The notes: a model not told the origin generated them from the sequence alone. Positions 1 to 7,024 are shown, counted from the stretch's first letter. The stretch: DNA of 9,233 nt from Anaerolineae bacterium (GCA_007123335.1 SKLG01000544.1:1-9233), one strand, 5' to 3'. Translations and numbers: made by a program.

Positions 1-378
1 GAGAATGCGGGCGATGGCCCGACGAACGGCGGATTTTATGTCGAGCTGTGGGTGGGCGCTGAGCGCATCGCGCGCCATGACCATCCCGGTCTCGACGCCG
101 GCGAAAAGGGCAGCGTCAGCGGTTGGTCGCATACCATCGAGGTCGCGGGGACCTATATGGTGCGGTTTGTCGTCGATGCAGATCATGCCATTGCCGAATT
201 TGATGAGAGCAACAACGTGTGGGAGCAACCGTTCACCTGGCATGGACTGATATGGATTCCCTATGTGTGTAAGCATCATGCGCCGACGCCCATCGAGACG
301 CCGACGCCCGTGCCCACCATCCCACCAACGCCCGTGCCCACCATCCCGCCAGCGCCGGTGGCCACTATCACCCCATAG
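1..378 (+). CDS. C-terminal part of a CARDB-like secreted or surface protein (5' end outside window)
   Basis: The frame is open from base 1 and ends at TAG 376-378, so about 125 residues of the C-terminus are present and the start lies to the left. The visible part reads like the second half of a CARDB (cell-adhesion, beta-sandwich) domain: 'NAGDGPTNGGFYVELWV', a long strand-rich stretch, then 'VVDADHAIAEFDESNN', which matches the usual 'D..N.I.E.nE.NN' ending of such domains. After it comes a short hydrophobic 'LIWIPYVCK' and a Thr/Pro tail with an 8-residue repeat (TPVPTIPP). That tail is common on exported proteins of Chloroflexota. The likely role is extracellular binding or scaffolding, but the N-terminal domains that would define it are missing. 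It converges on the RraA-family gene, with a hairpin between them. Confidence 0.75.
   Translation, partial: ENAGDGPTNGGFYVELWVGAERIARHDHPGLDAGEKGSVSGWSHTIEVAGTYMVRFVVDADHAIAEFDESNNVWEQPFTWHGLIWIPYVCKHHAPTPIETPTPVPTIPPTPVPTIPPAPVATITP
304..347 (+). repeat. Tandem 24-nt repeat coding for the TPVPTIPP tail
   Basis: The 20-nt unit acgcccgtgcccaccatccc occurs at 304-323 and again, identically, at 328-347, a period of 24 nt or 8 codons. It encodes the Pro/Thr tail of the CARDB-like protein. Identity at the DNA level suggests recent duplication by slippage. Confidence 0.8.
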
Positions 379-399
379 GCGCTGTTCGTCAGCTCACAT

Positions 400-423
400 G
401 CCATACTCGGACTCGAGTATGGC
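400..423. terminator. Hairpin between convergent genes, possible bidirectional terminator
   Basis: A perfect 10-bp stem (400-409 with 414-423) closes a 4-nt loop, gact. The right arm runs into the first base of the RraA-family stop codon (423-425 on the plus strand). There is no clear T-run on either side, so it may work with Rho or protect transcript 3' ends rather than act as a strong intrinsic terminator. Its place between two converging genes supports a terminating role. Confidence 0.5.
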
Positions 424-1160
424 TAGAGACTGCCGTAGAGCCGATAGACGTCGTCGAGGGACATCCCCTCCAGGATGCGGCGGCGCTCCTCGGTCTCGCT
501 GGCCAGAAGCTCCTCGCAGCGCAACAGCACGGCGTCGGTGATCTCCGCCGGGATCACCTGCACGCCGTCGCTGTCGCCAAAGAGATAATCGCCGGGGCGC
601 ACCGGCACCGAGTGGCGCAGATGCCCCGGCATATAGATCGGCTCGTTGATCGCCTCGACGATCCAGCCGGTCTTCGCATTGGCGGTGACGCCCAGGGTAA
701 AGACGGGGAAATCCTCCATGCGCAGGATGACCCGCGTGTCGCGGACGTTGCCGGCCAGCACGATGCCCTCGGCGCCCAGCGACTGGGCCAGGTGGGAGCT
801 CATCTCGCCCCAGTGGGCGCAGAGCAGGTTGGGGCCGGTGTCGATGCAGATCACGCAACCGGGGGTGATGGCCTCCATGATCTCGCGCTGCTTGGGGCCG
901 CCGCCCCAACCCTCCTCGCCGCGAGCGCGAAGGATCTCCTCGCTCTCGGGATAGCTGTGCATCTTGACCGTGAGGGCGTGGCCGGCGAGGACCATATCCT
1001 GGCGCAAGGGCCGAATCTGCGGCGAGAGCATGGTGTCGCGGATGCCCAGCGCCCACAGCTTGTCGAACACCAGGCCGCCGTAGAGCCGGCGATAGCGACG
1101 ATTGCGGGCGAGAGGGTCGGGGGGCGGCGCTGTGTCTGGCTCGCGGGTTTCGTGGGTCAT
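423..1160 (-). CDS. RraA / HMG-CHA aldolase family protein
   Basis: This 245-residue protein belongs to the family called RraA or, wrongly, demethylmenaquinone methyltransferase. Members with activity are class II aldolases or decarboxylases of 4-hydroxy-4-methyl-2-oxoglutarate, related 2-oxo acids and oxaloacetate; E. coli RraA itself inhibits RNase E. Seen here: the glycine-rich segment 'HWGEMSSHLAQSLGAEG' (116-132), the signature 'GNVRD' (137-141) with the substrate-binding Arg140 and metal-linked Asp141, and the C-terminal 'GDSDGVQVIP' (195-204). Aldolases of the family usually have an acidic residue three places after RD; here it is Val144, so aldolase activity is uncertain. The start is supported by GAGGAG five bases before the ATG. 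Proximity to a galactonate dehydratase suggests sugar-acid or 2-oxo-acid metabolism rather than RNase control, but this is inference. Confidence 0.85.
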   Translation of the reverse strand: MTHETREPDTAPPPDPLARNRRYRRLYGGLVFDKLWALGIRDTMLSPQIRPLRQDMVLAGHALTVKMHSYPESEEILRARGEEGWGGGPKQREIMEAITPGCVICIDTGPNLLCAHWGEMSSHLAQSLGAEGIVLAGNVRDTRVILRMEDFPVFTLGVTANAKTGWIVEAINEPIYMPGHLRHSVPVRPGDYLFGDSDGVQVIPAEITDAVLLRCEELLASETEERRRILEGMSLDDVYRLYGSL

Positions 1161-1203
1161 TTGTGCTCCTCAGCATTCGTTAAGGATAGCCACCGTCTTC
1201 TGC

Positions 1204-1232
1204 TAGACCTCATCATCAACTTGAGATATACT
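1204..1232 (+). promoter_or_regulatory. Possible sigma-70-type promoter of the CPBP protease gene
   Basis: TAGACC (1204-1209) and TATACT (1227-1232) are separated by 17 bp. They match the -35 and -10 consensus at four and five of six positions. The leader would be about 75 nt. A second -10-like hexamer, TATACA at 1282-1287, lies nearer but has no good -35, so the choice is tentative. Confidence 0.28.
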
Positions 1233-1314
1233 CTCGGCATTCACCGGGGCCAGACCCGTCTGCCGATCGATAACTGGGCGCTATACACTCGTCCCTTCAG
1301 GGGAGGTAACAAAT

Positions 1315-2130
1315 ATGAAAACGGTAGCTAGAGCTCCCACCGCTTCATTTTTCGTCCTGGCGTATCTCATTTCCTGGATTTTCTGGATTCCGCTGATTTT
1401 CGTGGAGGGCGATCCGGGAATATTCTTTAATGTTCTCTGGATACTGGGAGGCCTGGGACCTTTCGCGGCTGCCATTCTTGTAAGCAAGGCAATAGGCGTT
1501 TTTACCGGCTTTAAAAGACTGCTCTTCATGTGGCGAGTCGGCCTTGAGTGGTACTTCGTCGCTCTGGCTCTGCCTATAGTGATTGGTGCTGTCTCTTATG
1601 TTGTGTTTCTCATAGCTGGAGGAACGCCGGCGATTTCGCCAGAGACCCCGCCCTTGTATTTCTATCCACTACTGCTGCTATTCGTCATGATCTTGGGCGG
1701 CGGCCTGGAAGAGCCGGGCTGGCGCGGTTTTGCTTTACCTATGCTGCTCAAGCGCCACAATCCCTTTGTGGCCAGTATGATCGTAGGGATAGGATGGGCG
1801 TTTTGGCACTTGCCGCTATTCTTTGCGCCGATGTCGTCGCAGTTTGGCCTTCCCTTTGGGTGGTACTTTGTGAACACTCTGGCGCTTTCGATCATGTTCA
1901 CCTGGTTGTTTTTGAAAAGCAGCGGCAGCACGGTGACGGCCATTGTTCTGCATGGCGGCATCAATGCCGCGTTCACCTGGTATCCGGGGTTGTCCAATGT
2001 CCCCACCGCTTTGGGGACGCTGCATTACTATGCGCCCATTACCATAGGGAGCTGGTTGATCGCAGGGCTGTTGCTGATCATCCATAGAAGGCGGTTTTTC
2101 ACCAGCGGAGACACGCCCGGCCTAATGTGA
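1315..2130 (+). CDS. CPBP-family (CAAX protease / bacteriocin-processing) intramembrane metalloprotease
   Basis: This 271-residue, strongly hydrophobic protein has about seven or eight predicted membrane segments. It carries the three conserved motifs of the CPBP (Abi) glutamate-type intramembrane protease family: 'EEPGWRG' (132-138; Glu132, Glu133, Arg137), 'FWHLP' (163-167; His165) and 'LHGGIN' (212-217; His213, Asn217). Relatives process prenylated proteins in eukaryotes. In bacteria they are linked to bacteriocin self-immunity or maturation and to membrane-protein quality control. The substrate cannot be read from sequence. A strong GGGAGGT (1301-1307) lies 7 nt before the ATG. The gene stands alone, against the strand of its neighbours, and is visibly more A/T-rich and different in codon choice (many TTT, ATT and CTG codons). 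This fits separate acquisition. Confidence 0.9.
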   Translation: MKTVARAPTASFFVLAYLISWIFWIPLIFVEGDPGIFFNVLWILGGLGPFAAAILVSKAIGVFTGFKRLLFMWRVGLEWYFVALALPIVIGAVSYVVFLIAGGTPAISPETPPLYFYPLLLLFVMILGGGLEEPGWRGFALPMLLKRHNPFVASMIVGIGWAFWHLPLFFAPMSSQFGLPFGWYFVNTLALSIMFTWLFLKSSGSTVTAIVLHGGINAAFTWYPGLSNVPTALGTLHYYAPITIGSWLIAGLLLIIHRRRFFTSGDTPGLM

Positions 2131-2212
2131 CAGGTTGCGATCTCGAACGTGCTCACCCCTCCTGCCACCGACGTCGAGGGCGACCGCGCTTCCCATCCCC
2201 GCTACAGACGTC

Positions 2213-2242
2213 AAAGGGGCATAATTCGCACTATGCCCCGTT
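2213..2242 (-). terminator. Hairpin terminator between convergent protease and dehydratase genes
   Basis: An 8-bp perfect stem (2216-2223 with 2232-2239, GGGGCATA/TATGCCCC) closes an 8-nt loop, and two more A-T pairs follow a mismatch. On the minus strand the stem is followed by TTTGA, so it most likely ends transcription of the dehydratase gene, whose stop is at 2257. It may also catch transcripts from the protease gene. Confidence 0.5.
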
Positions 2243-2256
2243 ATCAAACTCACGAT

Positions 2257-3378
2257 CTACCAGTCAATCGCCGTCCCATCGTCGGGATGGTAGGTCTCGG
2301 GGTTGCGCCAGTCGTGGGGCACCTTGTCGGCCATCGCCTCGTCGTCCAGCTCGATGCCCAGCCCCGGCTTTTCCGGGAGCGGGATATAGCCATCGACCAT
2401 CTGGAAGGGCTCTTTAAGATAGCCCTCGCCCAGAGAGGCGTGCTCCTGGATGAGAAAGTTGGGGATGGCCGCGTCGAGCTGCAAGCAGGCGGCCAGGGCG
2501 ATGGGCCCCAGCGGGCAGTGCGGGGCGATGGCGCCATAGTAGGCCTCGGCCATGCCAGCGATGAGCCGCCCCTCAAAGATGCCCCCGGCGTGGGCGATGT
2601 CGGGCTGTAGGATCGACGCCGCGCCCTTTTCCAGCACTTCGCGAAAGCCCCACTTGGTAAAGAGTCGCTCGCCGGTGGCGATGGGCAGGTGGGTCTTGCG
2701 CGCCATATCGGCCAGCACGTCGACATTCTGGCACTGCACCGGCTCCTCGACGAACATGGGCTGATAGGGCTCGAGCGCCTTGATGAGCAGCATCGCCGTC
2801 TGCGGGGGGACGGCGCCGTGAAAGTCGATGGCGATGTCGATATCCTTGCCCACCGCCTCGCGCATGGCGGCAAAGCGCTCGACGACGCGGTCCACGAACC
2901 CCGGCGTCTCGATGATCCGCGCCGGCCGGCCGCCGCTGGGACCCGTCTTCATCGCCGTAAAGCCCTCGGCCACCATGGCCTTGGCGTTGGCCGCCGCCTG
3001 CTCGACGGTGGCGCCGCCGCAGCCGCGATAGATGCGGATGCGATTGCGCAGCGGGCCGCCCAGCAGCTTGTAGACCGGCACGCCCATGGCCTTGCCGGTG
3101 AGGTCCCACAGGGCGTGCTCGACGCCAGAGAGGGCGCTGGTGAGGATGGGGCCGCCGCGGTAAAAGGCGTGCTTGTACATCGCCTGCCAGTGGTGCACGA
3201 CTTGGGTCGGGTCCTTGCCCAGCAGATAGGGCTCTAGCTCGGCGACGGCCTGGGCACAGGTGAGCGCCCGCCCCTCGAGGATTGGCTCGCCGAGGCCGAT
3301 CAGCCCCTCGTCGGTGTGCATCTTGAGAAAGAGCCAGCGCGGCTTGACCAACAGCGTTTCGAGCTTGGTGATCTTCAT
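2257..3378 (-). CDS. dgoD: D-galactonate dehydratase-like enzyme, alternative internal start of the fused frame
   Basis: This is the same frame as the fusion, read from its internal ATG at 3376-3378 (373 residues). 'MKITKLETLLVKPRWLFLKM' is where stand-alone DgoD proteins begin, and AGGAG (3387-3391) sits at the ideal distance of 8 nt. The product would be a normal-length, soluble enzyme with an alpha/beta capping domain (about 1-125), a Mg-dependent TIM barrel (about 126-330) and a closing C-terminal segment. It would act in oxidative (De Ley-Doudoroff type) galactose breakdown. The neighbouring GH4 alpha-galactosidase supports galactonate as substrate. Other sugar acids are possible, since this family is often over-assigned. 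Confidence 0.7.
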   Translation of the reverse strand: MKITKLETLLVKPRWLFLKMHTDEGLIGLGEPILEGRALTCAQAVAELEPYLLGKDPTQVVHHWQAMYKHAFYRGGPILTSALSGVEHALWDLTGKAMGVPVYKLLGGPLRNRIRIYRGCGGATVEQAAANAKAMVAEGFTAMKTGPSGGRPARIIETPGFVDRVVERFAAMREAVGKDIDIAIDFHGAVPPQTAMLLIKALEPYQPMFVEEPVQCQNVDVLADMARKTHLPIATGERLFTKWGFREVLEKGAASILQPDIAHAGGIFEGRLIAGMAEAYYGAIAPHCPLGPIALAACLQLDAAIPNFLIQEHASLGEGYLKEPFQMVDGYIPLPEKPGLGIELDDEAMADKVPHDWRNPETYHPDDGTAIDW

Positions 3379-3801
3379 CTTGGGTACTCCTGATGTTGGG
3401 AGGGATGGCACATCGGTTTCTTGTGGCCTGTGGCGCCGATACGACGGCGCCATGTAGCGCAAGTAGCTGGCCATATTCTGAGCGGCTCCCTCGTCGCCTT
3501 TCAGCCGGAGAGATCCAGAAAGATAGGCGGACTCGCCACTCATCTGGCCGCTCAACACCTTGTCCAGTATCTCTGAGGTGAGGGTAATGCCGGCGGTGGC
3601 CTGGGCAGAGCCCTCCTTGGCGCCAGAGAGGTGGCCCTTCCAGAAAGACAGCACATACTCGCCGGACAAGTCGGTGACGATGAACGCCAAGGACGCGTTG
3701 GCATGCGCAATGAGCGCCTTGAAGGCATCATCCTGCCGCAATTCGGCGACGACCCGATCCAACACCGCGTATAGCTGCTCTTTGGAACGGTATTCGGTCA
3801 T
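2257..3801 (-). CDS. In-frame fusion: N-terminal SCP2 domain plus D-galactonate dehydratase-like enolase-superfamily enzyme
   Basis: This 514-residue frame has two parts. Residues 1 to about 117 form an SCP2 (sterol-carrier-protein 2, lipid-binding) domain, recognised by 'ITLTSEILDKVLSGQ' and 'AYLSGSLRLKGD'. Residues 142-514 are a complete enzyme very like DgoD, which dehydrates D-galactonate to 2-dehydro-3-deoxy-D-galactonate. Numbered from its own Met, it keeps the metal ligands Asp185, Glu211 and Glu237, the catalytic His187 and His287, and Glu312. Each is two positions on from the E. coli residues as I recall them. The ending 'DWRNP...DDGTAIDW' is also DgoD-like. The linker (about 118-141) is low in structure and contains a hairpin and a Shine-Dalgarno, as expected of former intergenic DNA. 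I chose the ATG at 3801 over the one at 3825 because GAGGGAG precedes only the former. The enzyme itself may also be made separately from 3378. Confidence 0.85.
   Translation of the reverse strand: MTEYRSKEQLYAVLDRVVAELRQDDAFKALIAHANASLAFIVTDLSGEYVLSFWKGHLSGAKEGSAQATAGITLTSEILDKVLSGQMSGESAYLSGSLRLKGDEGAAQNMASYLRYMAPSYRRHRPQETDVPSLPTSGVPKMKITKLETLLVKPRWLFLKMHTDEGLIGLGEPILEGRALTCAQAVAELEPYLLGKDPTQVVHHWQAMYKHAFYRGGPILTSALSGVEHALWDLTGKAMGVPVYKLLGGPLRNRIRIYRGCGGATVEQAAANAKAMVAEGFTAMKTGPSGGRPARIIETPGFVDRVVERFAAMREAVGKDIDIAIDFHGAVPPQTAMLLIKALEPYQPMFVEEPVQCQNVDVLADMARKTHLPIATGERLFTKWGFREVLEKGAASILQPDIAHAGGIFEGRLIAGMAEAYYGAIAPHCPLGPIALAACLQLDAAIPNFLIQEHASLGEGYLKEPFQMVDGYIPLPEKPGLGIELDDEAMADKVPHDWRNPETYHPDDGTAIDW
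3387..3391 (-). promoter_or_regulatory. Internal Shine-Dalgarno before the dehydratase start
   Basis: On the minus strand AGGAG lies 8 nt before the ATG at 3378, inside the open frame that joins the SCP2 domain to the dehydratase. It offers independent or coupled translation of the enzyme. Confidence 0.65.
3431..3452. repeat. 8-bp perfect hairpin in the SCP2-dehydratase linker
   Basis: TGGCGCCG (3431-3438) and CGGCGCCA (3445-3452) flank the loop ATACGA. It falls just after the last recognisable SCP2 residue codons, where a 3' end hairpin of a separate SCP2 gene would be expected. Its core resembles the hairpin at 3848-3869 in opposite orientation. Confidence 0.65.
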
Positions 3802-3803
3802 GA

Positions 3804-3810
3804 CTCCCTC
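3804..3810 (-). promoter_or_regulatory. Shine-Dalgarno deciding the start of the SCP2 fusion
   Basis: GAGGGAG on the minus strand lies just before the ATG at 3801, with its GAGG core 5 nt away. The upstream in-frame ATG at 3825 has no such site, so translation most likely begins at 3801. Confidence 0.55.
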
Positions 3811-3847
3811 GCTTCTGTGGCCCATACGCAGCGAAACGGTCTCTCCT

Positions 3848-3869
3848 GCGCCATCGTATCGGATGGCGC
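3848..3869. promoter_or_regulatory. 8-bp palindrome in the SCP2-dehydratase leader, possible operator
   Basis: GCGCCATC (3848-3855) and GATGGCGC (3862-3869) flank GTATCG. It overlaps a weak promoter-like pair read leftward: TTGCGT (3876-3881) and TACGAT (3853-3858), 17 bp apart. A regulator binding here would block the -10 region. No regulator gene is present in the window, so this remains a suggestion. Confidence 0.3.
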
Positions 3870-3885
3870 GCAGTCACGCAAGCCT

Positions 3886-3929
3886 TCTCACCCTCTCTCG
3901 GACGACGACGCCAGAATAAGAGGGTGAGA
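3886..3929. terminator. 11-bp inverted repeat downstream of the GH4 gene
   Basis: TCTCACCCTCT (3886-3896) pairs perfectly with AGAGGGTGAGA (3919-3929) across a 22-nt loop. It begins 11 bases beyond the GH4 stop. No T-run follows on the minus strand, so it could be a Rho-linked 3' end, an mRNA-stabilising stem or a regulator site for the next gene. Confidence 0.4.
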
Positions 3930-3940
3930 TAAACCCGTGG

Positions 3941-5257
<1,317 letters not shown>

Positions 5258-5299
5258 GGGTGCACTCCTTTATAGGCGAGCAAGGCATACGCTGCGGGG

Positions 5300-5328
5300 A
5301 GTATAATGCGGCCACGGCGGTGAGGCAA
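5300..5328 (-). promoter_or_regulatory. Sigma-70-type promoter of the GH4 gene
   Basis: On the minus strand TTGCCT (5323-5328) and TATACT (5300-5305) are separated by exactly 17 bp. They match the consensus at four and five of six positions. Transcription would start near 5293 and leave a leader of about 36 nt with the ribosome site at 5265-5271. Confidence 0.5.
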
Positions 5329-5330
5329 CC

Positions 5331-5350
5331 AAAAAGGGACGATCGCCCTT
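5331..5350 (-). terminator. Weak intrinsic terminator after the decarboxylase operon
   Basis: Read leftward, AAGGG and CCCTT form a 5-bp stem (5346-5350 with 5334-5338) around a 7-nt loop, and the right arm continues into five Ts (5331-5335). It lies 42 nt beyond the beta-subunit stop and just before the GH4 promoter. The stem is short, so read-through into the GH4 gene is likely. Confidence 0.4.
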
Positions 5351-5391
5351 GATCGCCCCCAGACCGTATGCATTTATGGTCGCTATTGCAG

Positions 5392-6507
5392 CTAGCGCAA
5401 CAGCGCCAGGATCACGCCGCCCGCCATCACCGAGGCGATCTGCCCCGAGGTGTTGGAGGCCATGGCCTGCATCAACAGGAAATTGGTATAGTCCTCGTCA
5501 TGGCCGATCTTTTGCACCACGCGGGCCGACATGGGAAAGGCCGAGATACCGCAACCGCCCAGGAGGGGGTTGATGCGATAGCCCGAGATGACGCACATCA
5601 GTTTGCCAAAGAGCACGCCGGCCGCCGTGTCGAGGATAAAGGCGAACAGGCCCATCACCAGGATCAGGATGGTGTCCCAGCGCAGAAACGTCTCCCCAAC
5701 CATGGTCGAGCCGATGGTAATGCCCAGGAAGGTGGTGACGATGTTGGCCAGCTCGTTCTGCGCCGCCTGATTGATGCGTTCGACGACGCCAGCCTCGCGC
5801 ACCAGGTTGCCGAACATGAGCATGCCGATCAGTGGTGTAGACTCGGGAGCGATCAGCCCCGCCACCAGGGTCACGATGATGGGAAAGAGGATGCGGGTCG
5901 TCTTGCTCACCGGGTGGGAGGTGTAGGGCATTTTGATCCGCCGCTCGCGCTGCGTGGTCAACAGCTTCATCACCGGCGGCTGGATGATGGGCACCAGCGA
6001 CATATACGAGTAGGCGGCCACCGTGATGGGGCCCACCAGGTGAGGCGCCAGCGCCGCGGCCACAAATATCGAGGTGGGGCCATCGGCGGCGCCGATGATG
6101 CCGATGGAGGCCGCCTCGTTGATGCTAAAGCCGACCAGCGTGGCCAGCAGCAGCGTACCAAAGATGCCAAACTGGGCTGCGGCGCCAAAGAGCACGAATC
6201 TGGGGTTCTCCAGCAACGGGCCAAAGTCGGTCATGGCGCCGATGCCGATAAAGATCAGGGCAGGGAACAGCTCGTTCTGGATGCCTACATCGTACAATAT
6301 CCTGAGCAGACCGCCCTCGTCCAGCATCCCCGTAGCGGGGATGTTGGCCAGGATGCAGCCCAATCCGATGGGCAGAAGCAACAAGGGCTCGTATTCGTGG
6401 CGGATCGCCAGCCAGATCAGCAGGCCGCCCACGGCGATCATGGCCACCCTGGCTGGCGTCAGCCCATAGAAACCTTCTAGCAGGTTCTCGAGCGCAATGA
6501 GATCCAT
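5392..6507 (-). CDS. oadB: Oxaloacetate decarboxylase, sodium-pumping beta subunit
   Basis: This 371-residue integral membrane protein is the sodium-translocating beta chain of biotin-dependent decarboxylases. It removes CO2 from carboxybiotin and exports sodium ions. Seen: the strongly conserved 'IGIIGAADGPTSIF' (135-148) with the essential Asp142, and 'INPLLGGCGISAFPMSARV' (312-330). In the latter, Asn313, Ser322 and Arg329 correspond to residues shown to be essential in Klebsiella OadB. About nine membrane segments and a re-entrant loop are expected. The frame stays open upstream, but the start at 6507 is right: homology begins at 'MDLIALENLL', a GGGAG lies 10 nt before it, and a longer form would overlap the biotin carrier. 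It starts 20 bases after the carrier stop. Beta chains of methylmalonyl-CoA and glutaconyl-CoA decarboxylases are very similar; the carboxyltransferase gene identifies the substrate. Confidence 0.93.
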   Translation of the reverse strand: MDLIALENLLEGFYGLTPARVAMIAVGGLLIWLAIRHEYEPLLLLPIGLGCILANIPATGMLDEGGLLRILYDVGIQNELFPALIFIGIGAMTDFGPLLENPRFVLFGAAAQFGIFGTLLLATLVGFSINEAASIGIIGAADGPTSIFVAAALAPHLVGPITVAAYSYMSLVPIIQPPVMKLLTTQRERRIKMPYTSHPVSKTTRILFPIIVTLVAGLIAPESTPLIGMLMFGNLVREAGVVERINQAAQNELANIVTTFLGITIGSTMVGETFLRWDTILILVMGLFAFILDTAAGVLFGKLMCVISGYRINPLLGGCGISAFPMSARVVQKIGHDEDYTNFLLMQAMASNTSGQIASVMAGGVILALLR

Positions 6508-6527
6508 CCTCGTAGAGCTCCCTCCGC

Positions 6528-7019
6528 TTAACCTATGGTGACTAGGGCAGCGTCGTTGGCCACATTCTGCCCGGGCTGAACGTGGACCGCCTGGATCACG
6601 CCATCCGTCGTCGCCGAGATGGGCATCTCCATCTTCATCGCCTCGAGGGTGCACACCGTCTGCCCGGCGATGACGCTATCGCCCACGACCACGCGCACCG
6701 AGAGCACCTTGCCCGGCATAGGGGCCACGACGGTCTCGCCTTCGACGGACTCGGGCGACACCACCTCGATCTCGGGCTCAGGTTCTGGCTCGGGCTCGGG
6801 TTCCGGCTCGGGCTCTGGCTCCGGAGCAGGTGTCGGTGCGGGTGCAGGAGCGGGCGCTGGTGCCGGCGCTGGTGCGGGTGCCGAGGCTCCCGCCGCGACC
6901 TCCTCGATCGTCACCGTCTTGGGCTCACCGTTGACCGTGACCTGAATCGGCGAAGTGCTGACATCTCCTACCTCGACGACAAAGGGCTTGCCGTTCACGG
7001 TGATCTGGTACTTGGTCAT
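6528..7019 (-). CDS. Biotin carboxyl carrier protein of the decarboxylase, with long AP/EP linker
   Basis: This is a 163-residue mobile carrier that takes CO2 from the carboxyltransferase to the membrane beta subunit. Layout: residues 1-41 hold a small beta-type N-terminal segment with two related units (QITVNGKPFVVEV and QVTVNGEPKTVTI). A flexible linker follows (about 45-85, Ala-Pro then Glu-Pro repeats). The C-terminal biotinyl domain (about 93-163) has the biotin site 'EAMKMEM' with Lys129. In classical OadA this domain is fused to the carboxyltransferase; here it is a separate protein. Two ATGs are adjacent; the second (7019) is 5 nt from GGAGG, the first only 2, so 7019 is preferred. 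The ribosome site overlaps the stop codon of the preceding gene (TAAAGGAGG), so the two are probably translationally coupled. Confidence 0.9.
   Translation of the reverse strand: MTKYQITVNGKPFVVEVGDVSTSPIQVTVNGEPKTVTIEEVAAGASAPAPAPAPAPAPAPAPTPAPEPEPEPEPEPEPEPEPEIEVVSPESVEGETVVAPMPGKVLSVRVVVGDSVIAGQTVCTLEAMKMEMPISATTDGVIQAVHVQPGQNVANDAALVTIG
6771..6881 (-). repeat. Low-complexity Ala-Pro / Glu-Pro coding repeat
   Basis: Dipeptide repeats fill this stretch of the biotin carrier: about ten Ala-Pro units followed by about nine Glu-Pro units. Codons within each block vary only in the third base (gag/gaa, ccg/cct/cca/ccc). The stretch codes for an extended, flexible swinging arm, and its sequence is prone to length change by slippage. 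Confidence 0.85.
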
Positions 7020-7024
7020 CATCT

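Noticed and set aside
394..1176. Second long minus-strand frame overlapping the RraA-family gene
   Set aside because: Its translation is Arg/Pro/Gly-rich low complexity. The other frame carries the RraA motifs and has GAGGAG at its start.
2131..2256. Short open frames between the protease and dehydratase genes
   Set aside because: They run into the antisense of the dehydratase, lack ribosome sites and have Arg/Ser/Pro-rich translations.
3802..3825. Earlier ATG for the SCP2-dehydratase frame
   Set aside because: It adds eight residues without a Shine-Dalgarno, whereas the ATG at 3801 follows GAGGGAG.
5341..5358. Direct repeat GATCGCCC-TT-GATCGCCC
   Set aside because: It has only two short copies in GC-rich DNA, part of it explained by the terminator-like stem; no array or attachment-site context.
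5368..6480. Long plus-strand open frame (370 codons) opposite the beta-subunit gene
   Set aside because: The product is very rich in His, Gln and Asp with no domain, as expected for the antisense of a hydrophobic membrane protein gene.
6508..6654. Upstream extension of the beta-subunit frame
   Set aside because: The extra 49 residues have no homology and overlap the biotin domain coding region; a start at 6507 has a suitable ribosome site and matches the family.
6619..6945. Plus-strand frame with Gly-Ser and Gly-Ala repeats resembling a silk- or elastin-like protein
   Set aside because: It is the antisense reading of the Glu-Pro and Ala-Pro codons in the biotin carrier linker, with no ribosome site of its own.
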